From assembly GCF_040546815.1 (NCBI RefSeq), contig NZ_JBEPOO010000001.1, positions 744,001 through 808,000 of the forward strand: DNA of 64,000 nt. The letters run 5' to 3'. The position numbers and the translations under genes are program-made. Under the pieces are notes generated by a model, which saw only the letters and a list, made by a program, of their open reading frames with translations, was not told the origin of the DNA and ran no database searches. The DNA comes from Devosia sp. 2618. GTDB taxonomy: Bacteria; Pseudomonadota; Alphaproteobacteria; Rhizobiales; Devosiaceae. Of this stretch, positions 47,551 through 59,561 are shown piece by piece; the stretch's first letter is position 1, and every line of letters begins with the position of its first letter.

Positions 47551-50154
47551 ATGGCATTTAAGAAACCTGCGCACGAAGAGGCGGTTCCGGAGACGCCGGA
47601 TCTGCTGTTTTTGCAATTGCCGAGAAGAAAAATACCTAACGTACTTCCGCATCAGCAGGAGATTATGCGTGCGTATGCCGCGGAGGCTCTCAATCGCCCC
47701 GATGTAGCTCTTCAATTGCCTACAGGTAGCGGAAAAACGTTGGTTGGTCTGCTTATCGGCGAGTGGCGACGTAGAAAATTTGGAGAACGGGTGGTCTACC
47801 TTTGCCCCACGGTGCAGCTTGTAAACCAGACGGTGGAACAGTCTGAGGAGAAGTATGGCATCAACGCAATTGGCTTTACGGGTAGCGTTAAAAATTATGA
47901 CGTCCAGAAGAAAACTTCGTACCGGAACTCGGAGAAAATTGCTGTAACCACATACAGTTCGTTATTTAATACAAATCCATATTTTTCAGACGCTGACATA
48001 ATAATAGTCGACGATGCGCACGCAGCAGAAAATTACATTGCTGGCATGTGGTCGATGAAAGTAGACTTCAAAGAGGCGGATCATAAGCCGCTTCAAGCTG
48101 CACTAGCTGGTATATTTCGGCCCCATATCAGTCGTATCAACTATTCTAGGTTGATTGGAAACTGGAAAGATAGCACGGACGCAAACTGGGTCGATAAGGT
48201 TCCAACGCCACTTCTGCATGAAATTCACGACCAGTTGTTTGAGATACTCGACGAGCACGCGGAACCCTCCGGGCTAAAGTACCAGTGGTCCGCAGTTCGT
48301 GACCATCTTTCATCTTGCCATATCTATCTCTCTTCGCGTGACATACTAATAAGGCCTCTAATACCGCCCACGTGGGACCACTTGCCGTTCGCGTCAGCTA
48401 AGCAACGACTCTTCATGTCCGCCACGCTTGGTGATGGCGGCGACCTCGAACGGCTAACCGGCCGCGATAAGATTCAACGTGTTGCCATTCCTAAGGGATG
48501 GGAGCAGCAAGGCGTGGGCCGCCGCTTCTTCATGTTTCCTGGGATGTCCCTTGATGCCAAGGAGACAGACGTGCTGCGGCTTGGACTGATGCAGGAGGCG
48601 GGTAGGTCGCTGGTGTTGACCCCTTCCCAACCCGCTTGCGACGCGATTTCAGAGCAAGTCCGTGTGCGGCTGCGTTATCCCGTTTTTTCAGCGGCCGACA
48701 TAGAAGCCTCTAAGCAGCCGTTCATTGCCGCCCCCCGTGCCGTGGCAGCGATGGCAAGCCGCTATGATGGGATTGATTTTCCCAAGGATGAATGCCGTTT
48801 TCTGTGCGTTGACGGCCTACCAAAGGCAACAAACAGTCAGGAAAAATTTCTAATGGCCCGAATGGGTGCAAACGTTCTGTTCAACGAGAGGATTCAGACG
48901 CGAGTCATACAGGCAATTGGACGGTGCACGAGGTCACTCGAGGACTACTCCGCCGTCTTCATTACGGGCCAAGAGCTTGAGGACTACGTAGCCGATCCGA
49001 AACGTCGAAGATATTTCCATCCGGAATTACAAGCGGAGCTTTGGTTCGGCGTGGATCAGTCAACCGAACGATCGGCGGAAGACTTTCTCGAGAATTTTCG
49101 AACTTTCATCGAAAATTCCGATGATTGGGAACAGGTTAACAAACTGATTGTGTCGGAGCGGGCGAAGTTTAAGAGGGAACCCTTTCCTGCCATGGCGGAG
49201 CTCGGTGACGCAGTCGGGTCAGAAATAGCCTACCAAAAGAGCATGTGGTCAGGAGATTTTGAGGCCGCAATGGCGGCTGCCGAAACGGTTTTGGCGAAAA
49301 TAGGTAACCCCGAACTCCGTGGCTATCGAGCCTTGTGGCATTATTTGGCAGGTAGCGCCGCTTGGCTCGCATCCAAAGAAGGAGCGCCAGGCACTGCGGA
49401 TAAAGCGCGTCTACATTTCTCTGGAGCAAAGAAGGCGGCCAATGCCATTCCGTGGCTCATTAGCCTAGCGCGGTATCAGGCAGTTGCCCTCACATCCGAG
49501 GAAAGTGAGGAGGCTGAGCTTTCAGTCCAACTGGAGCGCGTTGAAGAGGTGTTAGAGAAATTTGGTGTGCTACATGACCGAGCTTTCGCTCGCCGCGAGA
49601 AGGAAATTCTGTCTGGTCTGGAAAAGCCAGAAACATTCGAGAATGCCCACAAGCTTCTAGGTGAGTTGCTCGGCTTTGGCGCTGGCAAGGTTGAAGTAGA
49701 TGCGTCCCCTGACCCATGGTGGCTTTCGCCTAGTACTTGCTTCGTTTTCGAAGATCACGCGAATGCAGATCCCTCATCGGTGCTTGGAGCAAACAAGGCA
49801 AGGCAAGCCGCAAGCCATCCCAAGTGGATGGAGGCAAACGTCGAACCCTCCAAAGGCCTAGATATGTTGCCAGTTCTTGTCACACCGGTGAAGGCCGCTA
49901 CTAAAGGAGCTATCCCGCATTTGGGGACGGTTTGGCTTTGGCCCCTAGACGAGTTTGTAGCGTGGGCCAAAAATGCTGTGTCCGTTGTTCGGGAACAACG
50001 ACGTAACTTCGTGGAGTCTGGCGACCTAGTTTGGAGAGCGAACGCGGCAAAGGCTTTCGCGGAAAACACCATGGATGCAGCGGGACTATCCAAAATGCTG
50101 AAGCAACGCCCCGCCGATCAACTTCTATCTGAGAGTGACGAAGTCGTGGAGTAG
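47551..50154 (+). CDS. solitary SF2 helicase, Rad3/DinG-like, with unknown C-terminal half
   Basis: 867 aa. Helicase motifs are Walker A PTGSGKT (57-63), motif II with the variant DDAH (154-157), SAT (290-292), a Rad3/DinG-like motif V region RYDGIDFPKDECRFLCVDGLP in which GIDF is diagnostic, and motif VI QAIGRCTR (454-461). The Fe-S cysteine cluster of DinG/XPD is not seen. Residues ~500-867 have no recognised domain. Base composition is clearly lower in GC (locally about one third GC) than its neighbours, suggesting transfer. Possibly a defence or DNA-repair helicase. Confidence 0.85.
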   Translation: MAFKKPAHEEAVPETPDLLFLQLPRRKIPNVLPHQQEIMRAYAAEALNRPDVALQLPTGSGKTLVGLLIGEWRRRKFGERVVYLCPTVQLVNQTVEQSEEKYGINAIGFTGSVKNYDVQKKTSYRNSEKIAVTTYSSLFNTNPYFSDADIIIVDDAHAAENYIAGMWSMKVDFKEADHKPLQAALAGIFRPHISRINYSRLIGNWKDSTDANWVDKVPTPLLHEIHDQLFEILDEHAEPSGLKYQWSAVRDHLSSCHIYLSSRDILIRPLIPPTWDHLPFASAKQRLFMSATLGDGGDLERLTGRDKIQRVAIPKGWEQQGVGRRFFMFPGMSLDAKETDVLRLGLMQEAGRSLVLTPSQPACDAISEQVRVRLRYPVFSAADIEASKQPFIAAPRAVAAMASRYDGIDFPKDECRFLCVDGLPKATNSQEKFLMARMGANVLFNERIQTRVIQAIGRCTRSLEDYSAVFITGQELEDYVADPKRRRYFHPELQAELWFGVDQSTERSAEDFLENFRTFIENSDDWEQVNKLIVSERAKFKREPFPAMAELGDAVGSEIAYQKSMWSGDFEAAMAAAETVLAKIGNPELRGYRALWHYLAGSAAWLASKEGAPGTADKARLHFSGAKKAANAIPWLISLARYQAVALTSEESEEAELSVQLERVEEVLEKFGVLHDRAFARREKEILSGLEKPETFENAHKLLGELLGFGAGKVEVDASPDPWWLSPSTCFVFEDHANADPSSVLGANKARQAASHPKWMEANVEPSKGLDMLPVLVTPVKAATKGAIPHLGTVWLWPLDEFVAWAKNAVSVVREQRRNFVESGDLVWRANAAKAFAENTMDAAGLSKMLKQRPADQLLSESDEVVE

Positions 50155-50190
50155 ACAGCTTTATCAAGTGCGTTGAACTTGAGAAGGACG

Positions 50191-52833
<2,643 letters not shown>

Positions 52834-52917
52834 GAGAATACCAATGTGCTTGGAGAGGCGACTCAAATGGGGAACGAGCCGCGCTTATGCAATGTTCCGC
52901 AGAACTTAACCGTTATC

Positions 52918-52932
52918 GAACGGAGAGGGAAC
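52918..52932. promoter_or_regulatory. LexA (SOS) box upstream of uvrB
   Basis: GAAC-GGAGAGG-GAAC, the reverse reading of the GTTCN7GTTC alphaproteobacterial LexA operator, 85 bp before the uvrB ATG. uvrB is a known SOS gene in this class, which supports the reading. Confidence 0.75.
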
Positions 52933-53016
52933 AGGCGCTGCTGACAGGCGGTGTCAGGAACCGGCGCGCGGGCCGGGCATCGAGGGCCACCTAGTGATGG
53001 CCCCCGGAATTCGGTT

Positions 53017-53466
53017 TTAGGCAAGCAGGGTGGCAGGCACGGTGCCGCCATTGGCAGCGAGCTTGGTCAGGACCTGCTTGTGCAGCCAGACATTCATGGT
53101 GGCGGAATCGGACTTGTCGCCGGTGTAGCCGAGTTCGTCGGCCAGCGTCTTGCGTGCGGTGATCGAGCTGTCGAGATCGAGCGCCTTGAGCAGATCGACG
53201 ATGGAGTGCTTCCAGTCGAGCTTCTGGCCGGACTTGGCGACGGCAGCGTCGAGCACAGCAGCAACGTCGACGGACTTGGCAGAAGCGGCGGCGGCGGCAT
53301 TGGCGGCGACGGCGTCGGCGATCACCTTGTTGGCGGCGGCGATGCCCGCATCAATGGCAGCTTGCTGAGCGACGTTGACCGTTGGGGCCGGAGCCGGTGC
53401 TGGCGTGGCCGTGGTTGCAGCTGGTGCGCCGAGAACCTTGTTCTTGATGTCGTCGAAGAAACCCAT
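53017..53466 (-). CDS. DUF3597 protein
   Basis: 149 aa. The start MGFFDDIKNKVLG, an Ala/Pro-rich linker, and the C-terminal conserved domain (LDWKHSIVDLLKALDLDSS, LGYTGDKSDSATMNVWLHKQV) match DUF3597. The C-terminal module resembles peptidoglycan- or LysM-associated small domains, but its role is unknown. No signal peptide is seen. Confidence 0.88.
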   Translation of the reverse strand: MGFFDDIKNKVLGAPAATTATPAPAPAPTVNVAQQAAIDAGIAAANKVIADAVAANAAAAASAKSVDVAAVLDAAVAKSGQKLDWKHSIVDLLKALDLDSSITARKTLADELGYTGDKSDSATMNVWLHKQVLTKLAANGGTVPATLLA

Positions 53467-53607
53467 GATGTCACTCGCGAAAAAATTGCAGAGTGTTCTT
53501 CGTAATCCAGTTCGCGGGTGAATGCCAACTGCCCGAGCGGGCTGGCAGACTTTGCAAATCGTGCGCTATGCTGTGTTCGCTGCACGCATCTGCTGCGCAG
53601 CGAGGAA

Positions 53608-53629
53608 GAGGCGGCGGTGATGCCGCCTC
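53608..53629 (-). terminator. hairpin after autotransporter gene
   Basis: GAGGCGGC and GCCGCCTC pair over 8 bp with a 6-nt loop, 10 bp after the protease gene on the minus strand, followed by TTCCTC. A weak terminator. Confidence 0.45.
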
Positions 53630-53639
53630 TCGATTGGGA

Positions 53640-55631
53640 TCAGAACTGGCCCGATATTTTCGCCGAAACCGTGTGGGTCGAAGCGCCGGCGCGGTAGTCG
53701 CCCTGATAGGCGAATTTGGCGTCGAGCGGACCGGTGAGGCTGGTGAGGGTCAGGGCAGCGCCCAGATGCAGCACATCGGGGCCGGGCGTGTCGGTGGCGG
53801 TCTGGAAGGACGTGCCGAGAAGCGCGAAATCGCGGGCATAGTCATCGCCGATGACGCGGCCATAGGCCAGATCGAGCGATGGGGTCAGCGAGTAGGCTTC
53901 GAGCGCGATGGGCGCTGCCGCGATTTCAAAGCCGATACCGACTTCGAGGCGACGATGGGTTGCCGAGACGACGTCGAGCACCAGCGCATTGTTGCCGGTT
54001 TCGACGACGCCGGAAAGGTTCTGGCTGACGGCGCGGGCGAAGGCGTAGGGCGACAGGGAGACGCTGTTGAGATCGACATGGGCGCCGCCGCGTAGATCGC
54101 CCCAGAGGGCGAAATCGGAGTGGTCGCCGACATTGCCCAAGCTGCCGCCCAGCACGGTGCCGGTGAGGCCCGGAGCGGTGTTGCGGGTGGTCTGGCCCCA
54201 GAAGCCGCTGCCGCCGATGACCAGATCGGCAAAGACCTGACTGTTGTCATAGGAGAGGTAGCCGCCGCCATGGAGGCCGAAATCGGACGCGCTATTGCCG
54301 GTGTCGGAACTGAAGCCGTGGCCGCTGGTGCCGAGGGTGATACCGGCGCGCCATTGCTTGTCGCTGTAGAGATCGAGACCTGCGACCACGCCGGTGGTCG
54401 TGTAGGTGCCTGCGAAATCTGGATTGCCGGAGGAGAGGCCGCCAAAGGCGCCGAATGGGGTGACCCAGAACGGGGTGCCGTCCTTCTCGGTGACGGCGCG
54501 GCGGCCGCTGACCTGATCGATGACGCGATCAAGGGTGGCGGACTGGGCCCAACCAGCCTGCGCGTAGATCGAGCCAGCTTCGGCTGACTGGGTGGCGACC
54601 ATATTGGTGATGTTCAGCAGACCCCAGCCAAAGGTCGGGTCGATGCCCTTTTCCCCGATGTCGGTGGCGGTGTTGAGGACCAGTTGGGAGAGGTCCTGCA
54701 TCCGGGCATTGGGATACATCTGGCGGGCGATGGCGAGCGCACCGGTGACGTGCGGGGCGGCCATCGAAGTGCCCTGTTCATGGAGGTAGGTCTTCCCCTT
54801 CCATGCAGAATAGATACCGTCCTCAGGTCGGTCGGTGGTGTCGCCACCTGGGGCTGCTACGCACCAAAGGGCCGCAACGCCGCAACCCTGCGCGTACCAG
54901 GCCTGATCGCCCGCGCGGTTTACAGACGTCACTGCCAGCCAGGCTGGTTGCAGTTCGGGAAAGTAGTAGGGCAGAGCGGCATTGATGCTTGGTTCGGTAA
55001 AGCCCTTGTCCAGGTCGTTTCCAGTAGCAAAGACAATTACCGAGTCAGAGCTTACCAGCCGACGGAATGCGCGGCTCTCGGGCGTATCATCGTCAGTCAG
55101 CCGCGGGCCTATATCCGTGTGGTCGCCATCTGCGCCCCACGATGCGTTGAAAATACGAACGCCGTTGTCGATCCCAAAGTTGAGAATGTCTTCGGTTGGA
55201 GCTGTTGGGTCGCCTGCGGTTCCAGTCAGAAACCGAATGGGAACAATCTTGGAGTCATAGGCGACACCCACCATGCCGATGCCGTCGCGTGCCGCTGCAA
55301 TAATGCCGGCGACATGCGTGCCGTGGCCGTGGAGGTCTGTCATGCCAACGCCGAATCCGTCGAATGATATGCCGCTGTAACTATTGACCAGATCTGGATG
55401 CAGACCTGCGCCGATTTCGAGGCCGGTATCGGTTACGCCGACAAGGACGCCTTTGCCGGTGAAGCCTTTGTCCCACGCGGCTTTGACGCCAATCATTTCA
55501 AGGCCGTGCTGGCTTTCGTATTCCGCCTTGTAATCAGGGGCGACAGGTGGCGCGGCCAGAACCGGCGCGGCCAGCGTTAGCGTCAGCACGCTGCTTGCGA
55601 CAGCGCGTTTGAAAGAAAGAGAACTCACCAT
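53640..55631 (-). CDS. autotransporter subtilisin-like serine protease
   Basis: 663 aa. A signal peptide ends near VLA/APP. The S8 peptidase domain has Asp68 (GVTDTGLE), His103 (HGHGTHVAG) and Ser289 (GTSMAAPHV). Residues ~390-663 form an autotransporter beta-barrel ending in the outer-membrane-type C-terminal Phe (SAKISGQF). The passenger is short with no long beta-helix, so the protease probably stays close to the outer membrane or is released by self-cleavage. Substrate unknown. Confidence 0.93.
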   Translation of the reverse strand: MVSSLSFKRAVASSVLTLTLAAPVLAAPPVAPDYKAEYESQHGLEMIGVKAAWDKGFTGKGVLVGVTDTGLEIGAGLHPDLVNSYSGISFDGFGVGMTDLHGHGTHVAGIIAAARDGIGMVGVAYDSKIVPIRFLTGTAGDPTAPTEDILNFGIDNGVRIFNASWGADGDHTDIGPRLTDDDTPESRAFRRLVSSDSVIVFATGNDLDKGFTEPSINAALPYYFPELQPAWLAVTSVNRAGDQAWYAQGCGVAALWCVAAPGGDTTDRPEDGIYSAWKGKTYLHEQGTSMAAPHVTGALAIARQMYPNARMQDLSQLVLNTATDIGEKGIDPTFGWGLLNITNMVATQSAEAGSIYAQAGWAQSATLDRVIDQVSGRRAVTEKDGTPFWVTPFGAFGGLSSGNPDFAGTYTTTGVVAGLDLYSDKQWRAGITLGTSGHGFSSDTGNSASDFGLHGGGYLSYDNSQVFADLVIGGSGFWGQTTRNTAPGLTGTVLGGSLGNVGDHSDFALWGDLRGGAHVDLNSVSLSPYAFARAVSQNLSGVVETGNNALVLDVVSATHRRLEVGIGFEIAAAPIALEAYSLTPSLDLAYGRVIGDDYARDFALLGTSFQTATDTPGPDVLHLGAALTLTSLTGPLDAKFAYQGDYRAGASTHTVSAKISGQF

Positions 55632-55751
55632 TTATGCCCCCAGAACGGCGATGCGGTGGGTTTGCGTCGCCGAGTAGATGTTCAACCTTGCCTTGGCTGA
55701 TAGCCGCGCCGTTTTTGCGTGTCGCGGTTAGAAACGTACCCGATTTTTTTC

Positions 55752-56621
55752 CTAGGCGACGTGGTCGGGCGGACACATATGCGGGTCGAGAAAGGCAAGG
55801 CACAGGGCGGTCCATTCGGCGTGGTCGTCGTGCAGTGTCTGGGTGGCGCGGACGACGCCGTCGCTGATCTGTAGCATGCCGGCAGCCTGGCCCTGGGCGA
55901 TCAACTGGGTGACCTGGCTTTTGGACAGGCCAAAGCGGCGCGATATTTCGGCACGATTGGGCGGGGGCAGGTTTTCCATATCGGCAAGCAAGAGCGCCAT
56001 CACCATGGCGCTGCCGCCTTCCTTGTTGCCGTAAAAGGCCATGAATTCGGGCTGAATGGTCATCGGCTGGACGCCGGCGCCAAATTCGCGGCCGGAACTG
56101 CGGAAGAAATGGACCAGCAGGTCAGGATCGTCGCGCAGACGCCGGACGCGGTCGGCGCCGGGCAGCAGCAGGTCGTTGGCGGCAGCGGCTGGCGTGATCC
56201 AGTAATCGGGGAAGGCGATCATGCGCGCGGTGGGAATGTAGAGCTTGCTGCGGCGGTCGGTGGGGTGGGGACGCCGTTCGGCAAAGCCGGTGAAAATGGC
56301 CAGAGCCAGCATGGTCTTGAGGGTGCGCGTGGTGACCTCGCCGCGACGGCAGACTTCAAACAGCGCGCTATAGGTGACGGCGCCGCCTTCGCCTTTGGCG
56401 ACGCTTTCGGCCCAGAGGTAGAAGAAGAAATTGAGTGCCCGGTAGCGGTCTTCGTTGGCGGTCAGCTTGCCGATGCCGTGATTGGCTTCGCGATAGTCGG
56501 AGACGCCGCGCGTGTAGAGGTGGAGGGCTTGATCGAATTTGGGGTGGGCTTGAAGCGCGGCAGCCTGGATGCGCAGCAGGGCTTCGGTTCGGACGGGCGC
56601 CAGGGGGTAGGCTGGGGGCAT
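55752..56621 (-). CDS. putative winged-helix DNA-binding protein
   Basis: 289 aa from the ATG at 56621. Two helix-turn-helix-like regions are seen: residues ~95-130 (VTTRTLKTMLALAIFTGFAE followed by a basic wing RRPHPTDRRSKLYI) and a C-terminal one (NRAEISRRFGLSKSQVTQLI). No sensor domain is recognised. It is isolated between the protease gene and an SH3b gene. Likely a transcription factor; its family is unclear. Confidence 0.7.
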   Translation of the reverse strand: MPPAYPLAPVRTEALLRIQAAALQAHPKFDQALHLYTRGVSDYREANHGIGKLTANEDRYRALNFFFYLWAESVAKGEGGAVTYSALFEVCRRGEVTTRTLKTMLALAIFTGFAERRPHPTDRRSKLYIPTARMIAFPDYWITPAAAANDLLLPGADRVRRLRDDPDLLVHFFRSSGREFGAGVQPMTIQPEFMAFYGNKEGGSAMVMALLLADMENLPPPNRAEISRRFGLSKSQVTQLIAQGQAAGMLQISDGVVRATQTLHDDHAEWTALCLAFLDPHMCPPDHVA

Positions 56622-56716
56622 ACGCGCATCGCTCTGGAGGACCAAAATCAGCCATAAGCTATTTGGTGTGAGCGGCTTAGCGTCAAGTCAAATGTCGGCA
56701 GATTTTCCTAAAGTGA

Positions 56717-56747
56717 AACGGCGCCGCCCGGATGGAGCAGCGCCGTT
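56717..56747 (-). terminator. hairpin terminator after SH3b-crystallin gene
   Basis: AACGGCGC and GCGCCGTT form an 8-bp stem with a 15-nt loop, downstream of the gene at 56782 on the minus strand, followed by TTCACTTT. Confidence 0.5.
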
Positions 56748-56781
56748 CAAGGCAGAAAACGCGCTGAAAGCGTCGTTGAAA

Positions 56782-57351
56782 TCAGTAGACCTGAATGGAA
56801 GACAGCGCGCCGCGCAGGTACTGGTCGAGCACTGGCTGGGGCGTGATGACGCGTTCGCAATAGCTCTGGAAGAAGCGGTCGCGGCAGACGGCAACATTGG
56901 CGCCGCCGCTCAGTTTGACCGAGGAGAAGGCGTTGTCGAGGCCGAGCAGGGCCAGATCCTTCACCACCACGCCGGCGCCGAAGCAGTATTCTTTGCCGGT
57001 GTAATTGGCGCCCTGGTAGAAGCAGACCTGACGCGGGCCAGGCGTGCGATAAACGGCGGTGTTGGGGCCAAGGCCGAAATCGATGGCGTGCTTTGCGGTC
57101 CAGCCGCGGCCGCCGGGGCCTTCAACATTGCACCAGATGGTCTGGCAGCGCAGCACCTTGATGGCGACATCGGCCTGGATGTGATTGCCGGTCGGCTGAT
57201 ATTCGCGGCCGGGGCCAGCGCGCAGGACGAGGGTCTTGGTGCTCCAGGCGTGCGTGCCTGCTTCGGCAGCCATGACAGGCGCTGAAAAGAGCAGGATGAA
57301 TGCCACAAAACTGGCAACAAGTGCGGTCGAGAGGCGGCCGATTTGGCGCAT
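56782..57351 (-). CDS. secreted SH3b plus beta/gamma-crystallin-like protein
   Basis: 189 aa. A signal peptide (VMA/AEA) is followed by an SH3b domain (LVLRAGPGREYQPTGNHI, RCQTIWCNV, GWTAKHAI). A beta/gamma-crystallin or peptidase-inhibitor-I36-like module comes next (VCFYQGANYTGKEYCFGAG, AFSSVKLSGGANVAVC). Four or more Cys suggest disulfides in the periplasm. It is paralogous in layout to the gene at 57472. Confidence 0.82.
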   Translation of the reverse strand: MRQIGRLSTALVASFVAFILLFSAPVMAAEAGTHAWSTKTLVLRAGPGREYQPTGNHIQADVAIKVLRCQTIWCNVEGPGGRGWTAKHAIDFGLGPNTAVYRTPGPRQVCFYQGANYTGKEYCFGAGVVVKDLALLGLDNAFSSVKLSGGANVAVCRDRFFQSYCERVITPQPVLDQYLRGALSSIQVY

Positions 57352-57414
57352 TTATGGATTCCGGTACTGATTTGCTGCCGCACCATAGCTTGGCGGCGGG
57401 TTCGCTCCAAGTGC

Positions 57415-57450
57415 GCAAAAGCAAAGGGCGCAGCAAAAGCTGCGCCCTTT
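57415..57450 (-). terminator. Rho-independent terminator
   Basis: A 12-bp stem (AAAGGGCGCAGC with GCTGCGCCCTTT), a 4-nt loop and a T-rich tail on the minus strand follow the gene at 57472. Confidence 0.85.
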
Positions 57451-57471
57451 CATGATTAGCCGTCGCTGCTT

Positions 57472-58239
57472 CTAGCGGACGCGGACCGAGACGATGTAGT
57501 CGTCATAGTCGCCCAGCTGCGAGCTGGATGTGGTGTAGGTGCGGCAGCCGCGATAATTGCTCTGTGTGCAGACCTGAACTTCAAGACCCGAACGGTTCTC
57601 GATGGACGAGATACGGTCAGCCCAGTTGTTCAGATTGGCAACATTGTCGCCGGACTCAAGGCAGAAGCTTGGGCCACGGAAACCGCGCTGGTCGTAGAAG
57701 CACACTTCGGCGGCCACTGGCACTGGATCAATGATCGGTGGGCGTGGCGGACGTGGTGGCTGCGTTGGCCCTGGGCCTGGACGCGGTGGCTGAACCACGA
57801 TCGGAGGCTGAACCGGCGGCCGCACGACTGGCGGCTGCACGATGATCGGGGGTTGAACCTGTGGCTGGCCGACGCCGAAGTTGAAAGTCGGGCCGCCGGG
57901 GCCGGTCGAGAAGCCGAAGGACAGGCCGGGCTGGGTTGGATTGACTGGCGTTGCGCCTGACTGGCCAGCGCTCAGATAGGTCGCCGAGACCCAGCCTGGG
58001 CGGCCGTTATTGGTGACATAGCACCACGAACCCTGGCACTGCTGCACATCAACACGGGTACCGGTGCGCGCTGTATCGATGACCGGGTAATTGGTGCCGG
58101 GGCCGGAACGCACATTGACGTTGGCCGTAACAACTCCTGGCGCTGCATAAGCGGCGGGCAGGAATACCACTGCGGCTGTGGCCGCGACGGCGATACCGGT
58201 AGCGAAATTCAGCAACATCTTACGGGTAGTACGCTTCAT
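57472..58239 (-). CDS. secreted SH3b, Pro-rich linker, beta/gamma-crystallin-like protein
   Basis: 255 aa. After a signal peptide (AYA/APG) comes an SH3b domain (NVNVRSGPGTNYPVIDTA, QCQGSWCYVTNNGRPGWVS). A long Pro/Gln/Val-rich linker (residues ~110-180) follows, then a crystallin-like module (VCFYDQRGFRGPSFCLESGD, RISSIENRSGLEVQVC). It shares the SH3b half with the gene at 40728 and the C-terminal half with that at 56782, as if modules had been recombined. Confidence 0.84.
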   Translation of the reverse strand: MKRTTRKMLLNFATGIAVAATAAVVFLPAAYAAPGVVTANVNVRSGPGTNYPVIDTARTGTRVDVQQCQGSWCYVTNNGRPGWVSATYLSAGQSGATPVNPTQPGLSFGFSTGPGGPTFNFGVGQPQVQPPIIVQPPVVRPPVQPPIVVQPPRPGPGPTQPPRPPRPPIIDPVPVAAEVCFYDQRGFRGPSFCLESGDNVANLNNWADRISSIENRSGLEVQVCTQSNYRGCRTYTTSSSQLGDYDDYIVSVRVR

Positions 58240-58463
58240 ATGTGGCGCTCCTCATGCTCTCCGACCAGCCCCGTTGTGGGATGACGCTCTGGCGGTCGGT
58301 GAGTCTTGGCCCTTGTTGTCTCATGAACGGGAGGACACTGAAAAGAGTTCCCGAACGTGATATTTGTTGAGTGTCTACGGAGCCTTGTCCCAACTCGACG
58401 AACTGGGGCACCGCGACGTGTAGGGCGTATTTATCGGCGCCATTCTGAACGCTGGCTGAACGA

Positions 58464-58850
58464 TCAGGGATCGATGCGGCGCTTCTGGCCGTCTTCGCCG
58501 ATCGACACGTAAACAAAGCGCCCTTCGGTGACCTTGACGCGGTCGGCCAGCCGGTTGCGGCGGGCCCACGCTTCCATGGCGACGGTGATGGAGGTGTTAC
58601 CGACGCGCTCGACGGTGCAATAGATGCACAGCACATCGCCGACCTTGACCGGAGCGATGAAGGTCATGGCTTCGACGGCAACCGTGACGGTGCGGCCCTG
58701 TACGCGCTCATGGGCGGCGATGGAGCCGGCAATATCCATCTGGCTGAGCACCCAGCCGCCGAAAATGTCGCCGGCCGGATTGGTATCGGCTGGCATGGCC
58801 AGGGTGCGGATGGTGAGGGCACCCTTGGGTTCGGTAGCGTCGCTATTCAT
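58464..58850 (-). CDS. acyl-CoA thioesterase, YciA-like hotdog fold
   Basis: 128 aa. The hotdog helix motif PADTNPAGDIFGGWVLSQMD contains the conserved Asn and Asp residues of YciA/BACH thioesterases. It hydrolyses acyl-CoAs; chain length is unknown. It lies 3 bp downstream of the thymidine kinase gene and is probably co-transcribed with it. Confidence 0.9.
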   Translation of the reverse strand: MNSDATEPKGALTIRTLAMPADTNPAGDIFGGWVLSQMDIAGSIAAHERVQGRTVTVAVEAMTFIAPVKVGDVLCIYCTVERVGNTSITVAMEAWARRNRLADRVKVTEGRFVYVSIGEDGQKRRIDP

Positions 58851-58853
58851 GGG

Positions 58854-59447
58854 TCATGGTCCTTTTACCGGCCAGCGGCCAACAGCCTCTTCCCAGTGCT
58901 TGCGGCAGAGGGAAATGTAGACTGACTTTTCAATCGACACCTGTTCACCATCGGTCAGCACGCGGCCTTCGGCGCTTTGACGCACGACCATGGTGGCCTT
59001 GGCGCCACATTCGCAGATGGTGCGAATTTCCCGCAGCACATCGGCAATGGCAAGCAGTTGCTGCGAGCCGGGGAAGAGTTTGCCCTGAAAATCGGTGCGC
59101 AGGCCAAAGCACATGACCGGAATTTTGAGGCGGTCGCTGACGCGGGCGAGTTGCCAGACCTGTTCGGGGGTGAGGAACTGGGCCTCATCGACGAAGACGC
59201 AGTCGACCTTGCCGACTTCAAGCTCTTCGTGGATGGAGTGAAACAGGTCGTCCTCAGTGGAATAGAGCTGCGCGGGTTCGGAAATACCGATGCGCGAGGA
59301 GATGAGGCCGATGCCGTTTTCGACATAAAGCGAGGATGTGTAGAGCAGGGGCCGCATGCCGCGCTCGCGATAGTTATAGGCGGCCTGCAGCAGCAAGGTG
59401 GACTTGCCGGCATTCATGGCTGCGTAGGAGAAGTATAGCTTGGCCAT
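58854..59447 (-). CDS. tdk: thymidine kinase
   Basis: Type II thymidine kinase for dTMP salvage, 197 aa. The P-loop is AAMNAGKST, Walker B is VFVDEAQFLT, and a zinc-binding Cys set appears as CECGAK and C-x2-H near the end. The lasso-region Arg/Ser pattern follows. Complete and normal. Confidence 0.95.
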   Translation of the reverse strand: MAKLYFSYAAMNAGKSTLLLQAAYNYRERGMRPLLYTSSLYVENGIGLISSRIGISEPAQLYSTEDDLFHSIHEELEVGKVDCVFVDEAQFLTPEQVWQLARVSDRLKIPVMCFGLRTDFQGKLFPGSQQLLAIADVLREIRTICECGAKATMVVRQSAEGRVLTDGEQVSIEKSVYISLCRKHWEEAVGRWPVKGP

Positions 59448-59561
59448 GTCGGCGCCGATCTCGCGGGTTGCGGCAATGCGTGTGGTTAGGCAATAGACCC
59501 TGCGCGACGTGGCATGAAGCTATGGCGCGCAACGATCAACAGTTCATTGCGAGGGCGCAAG

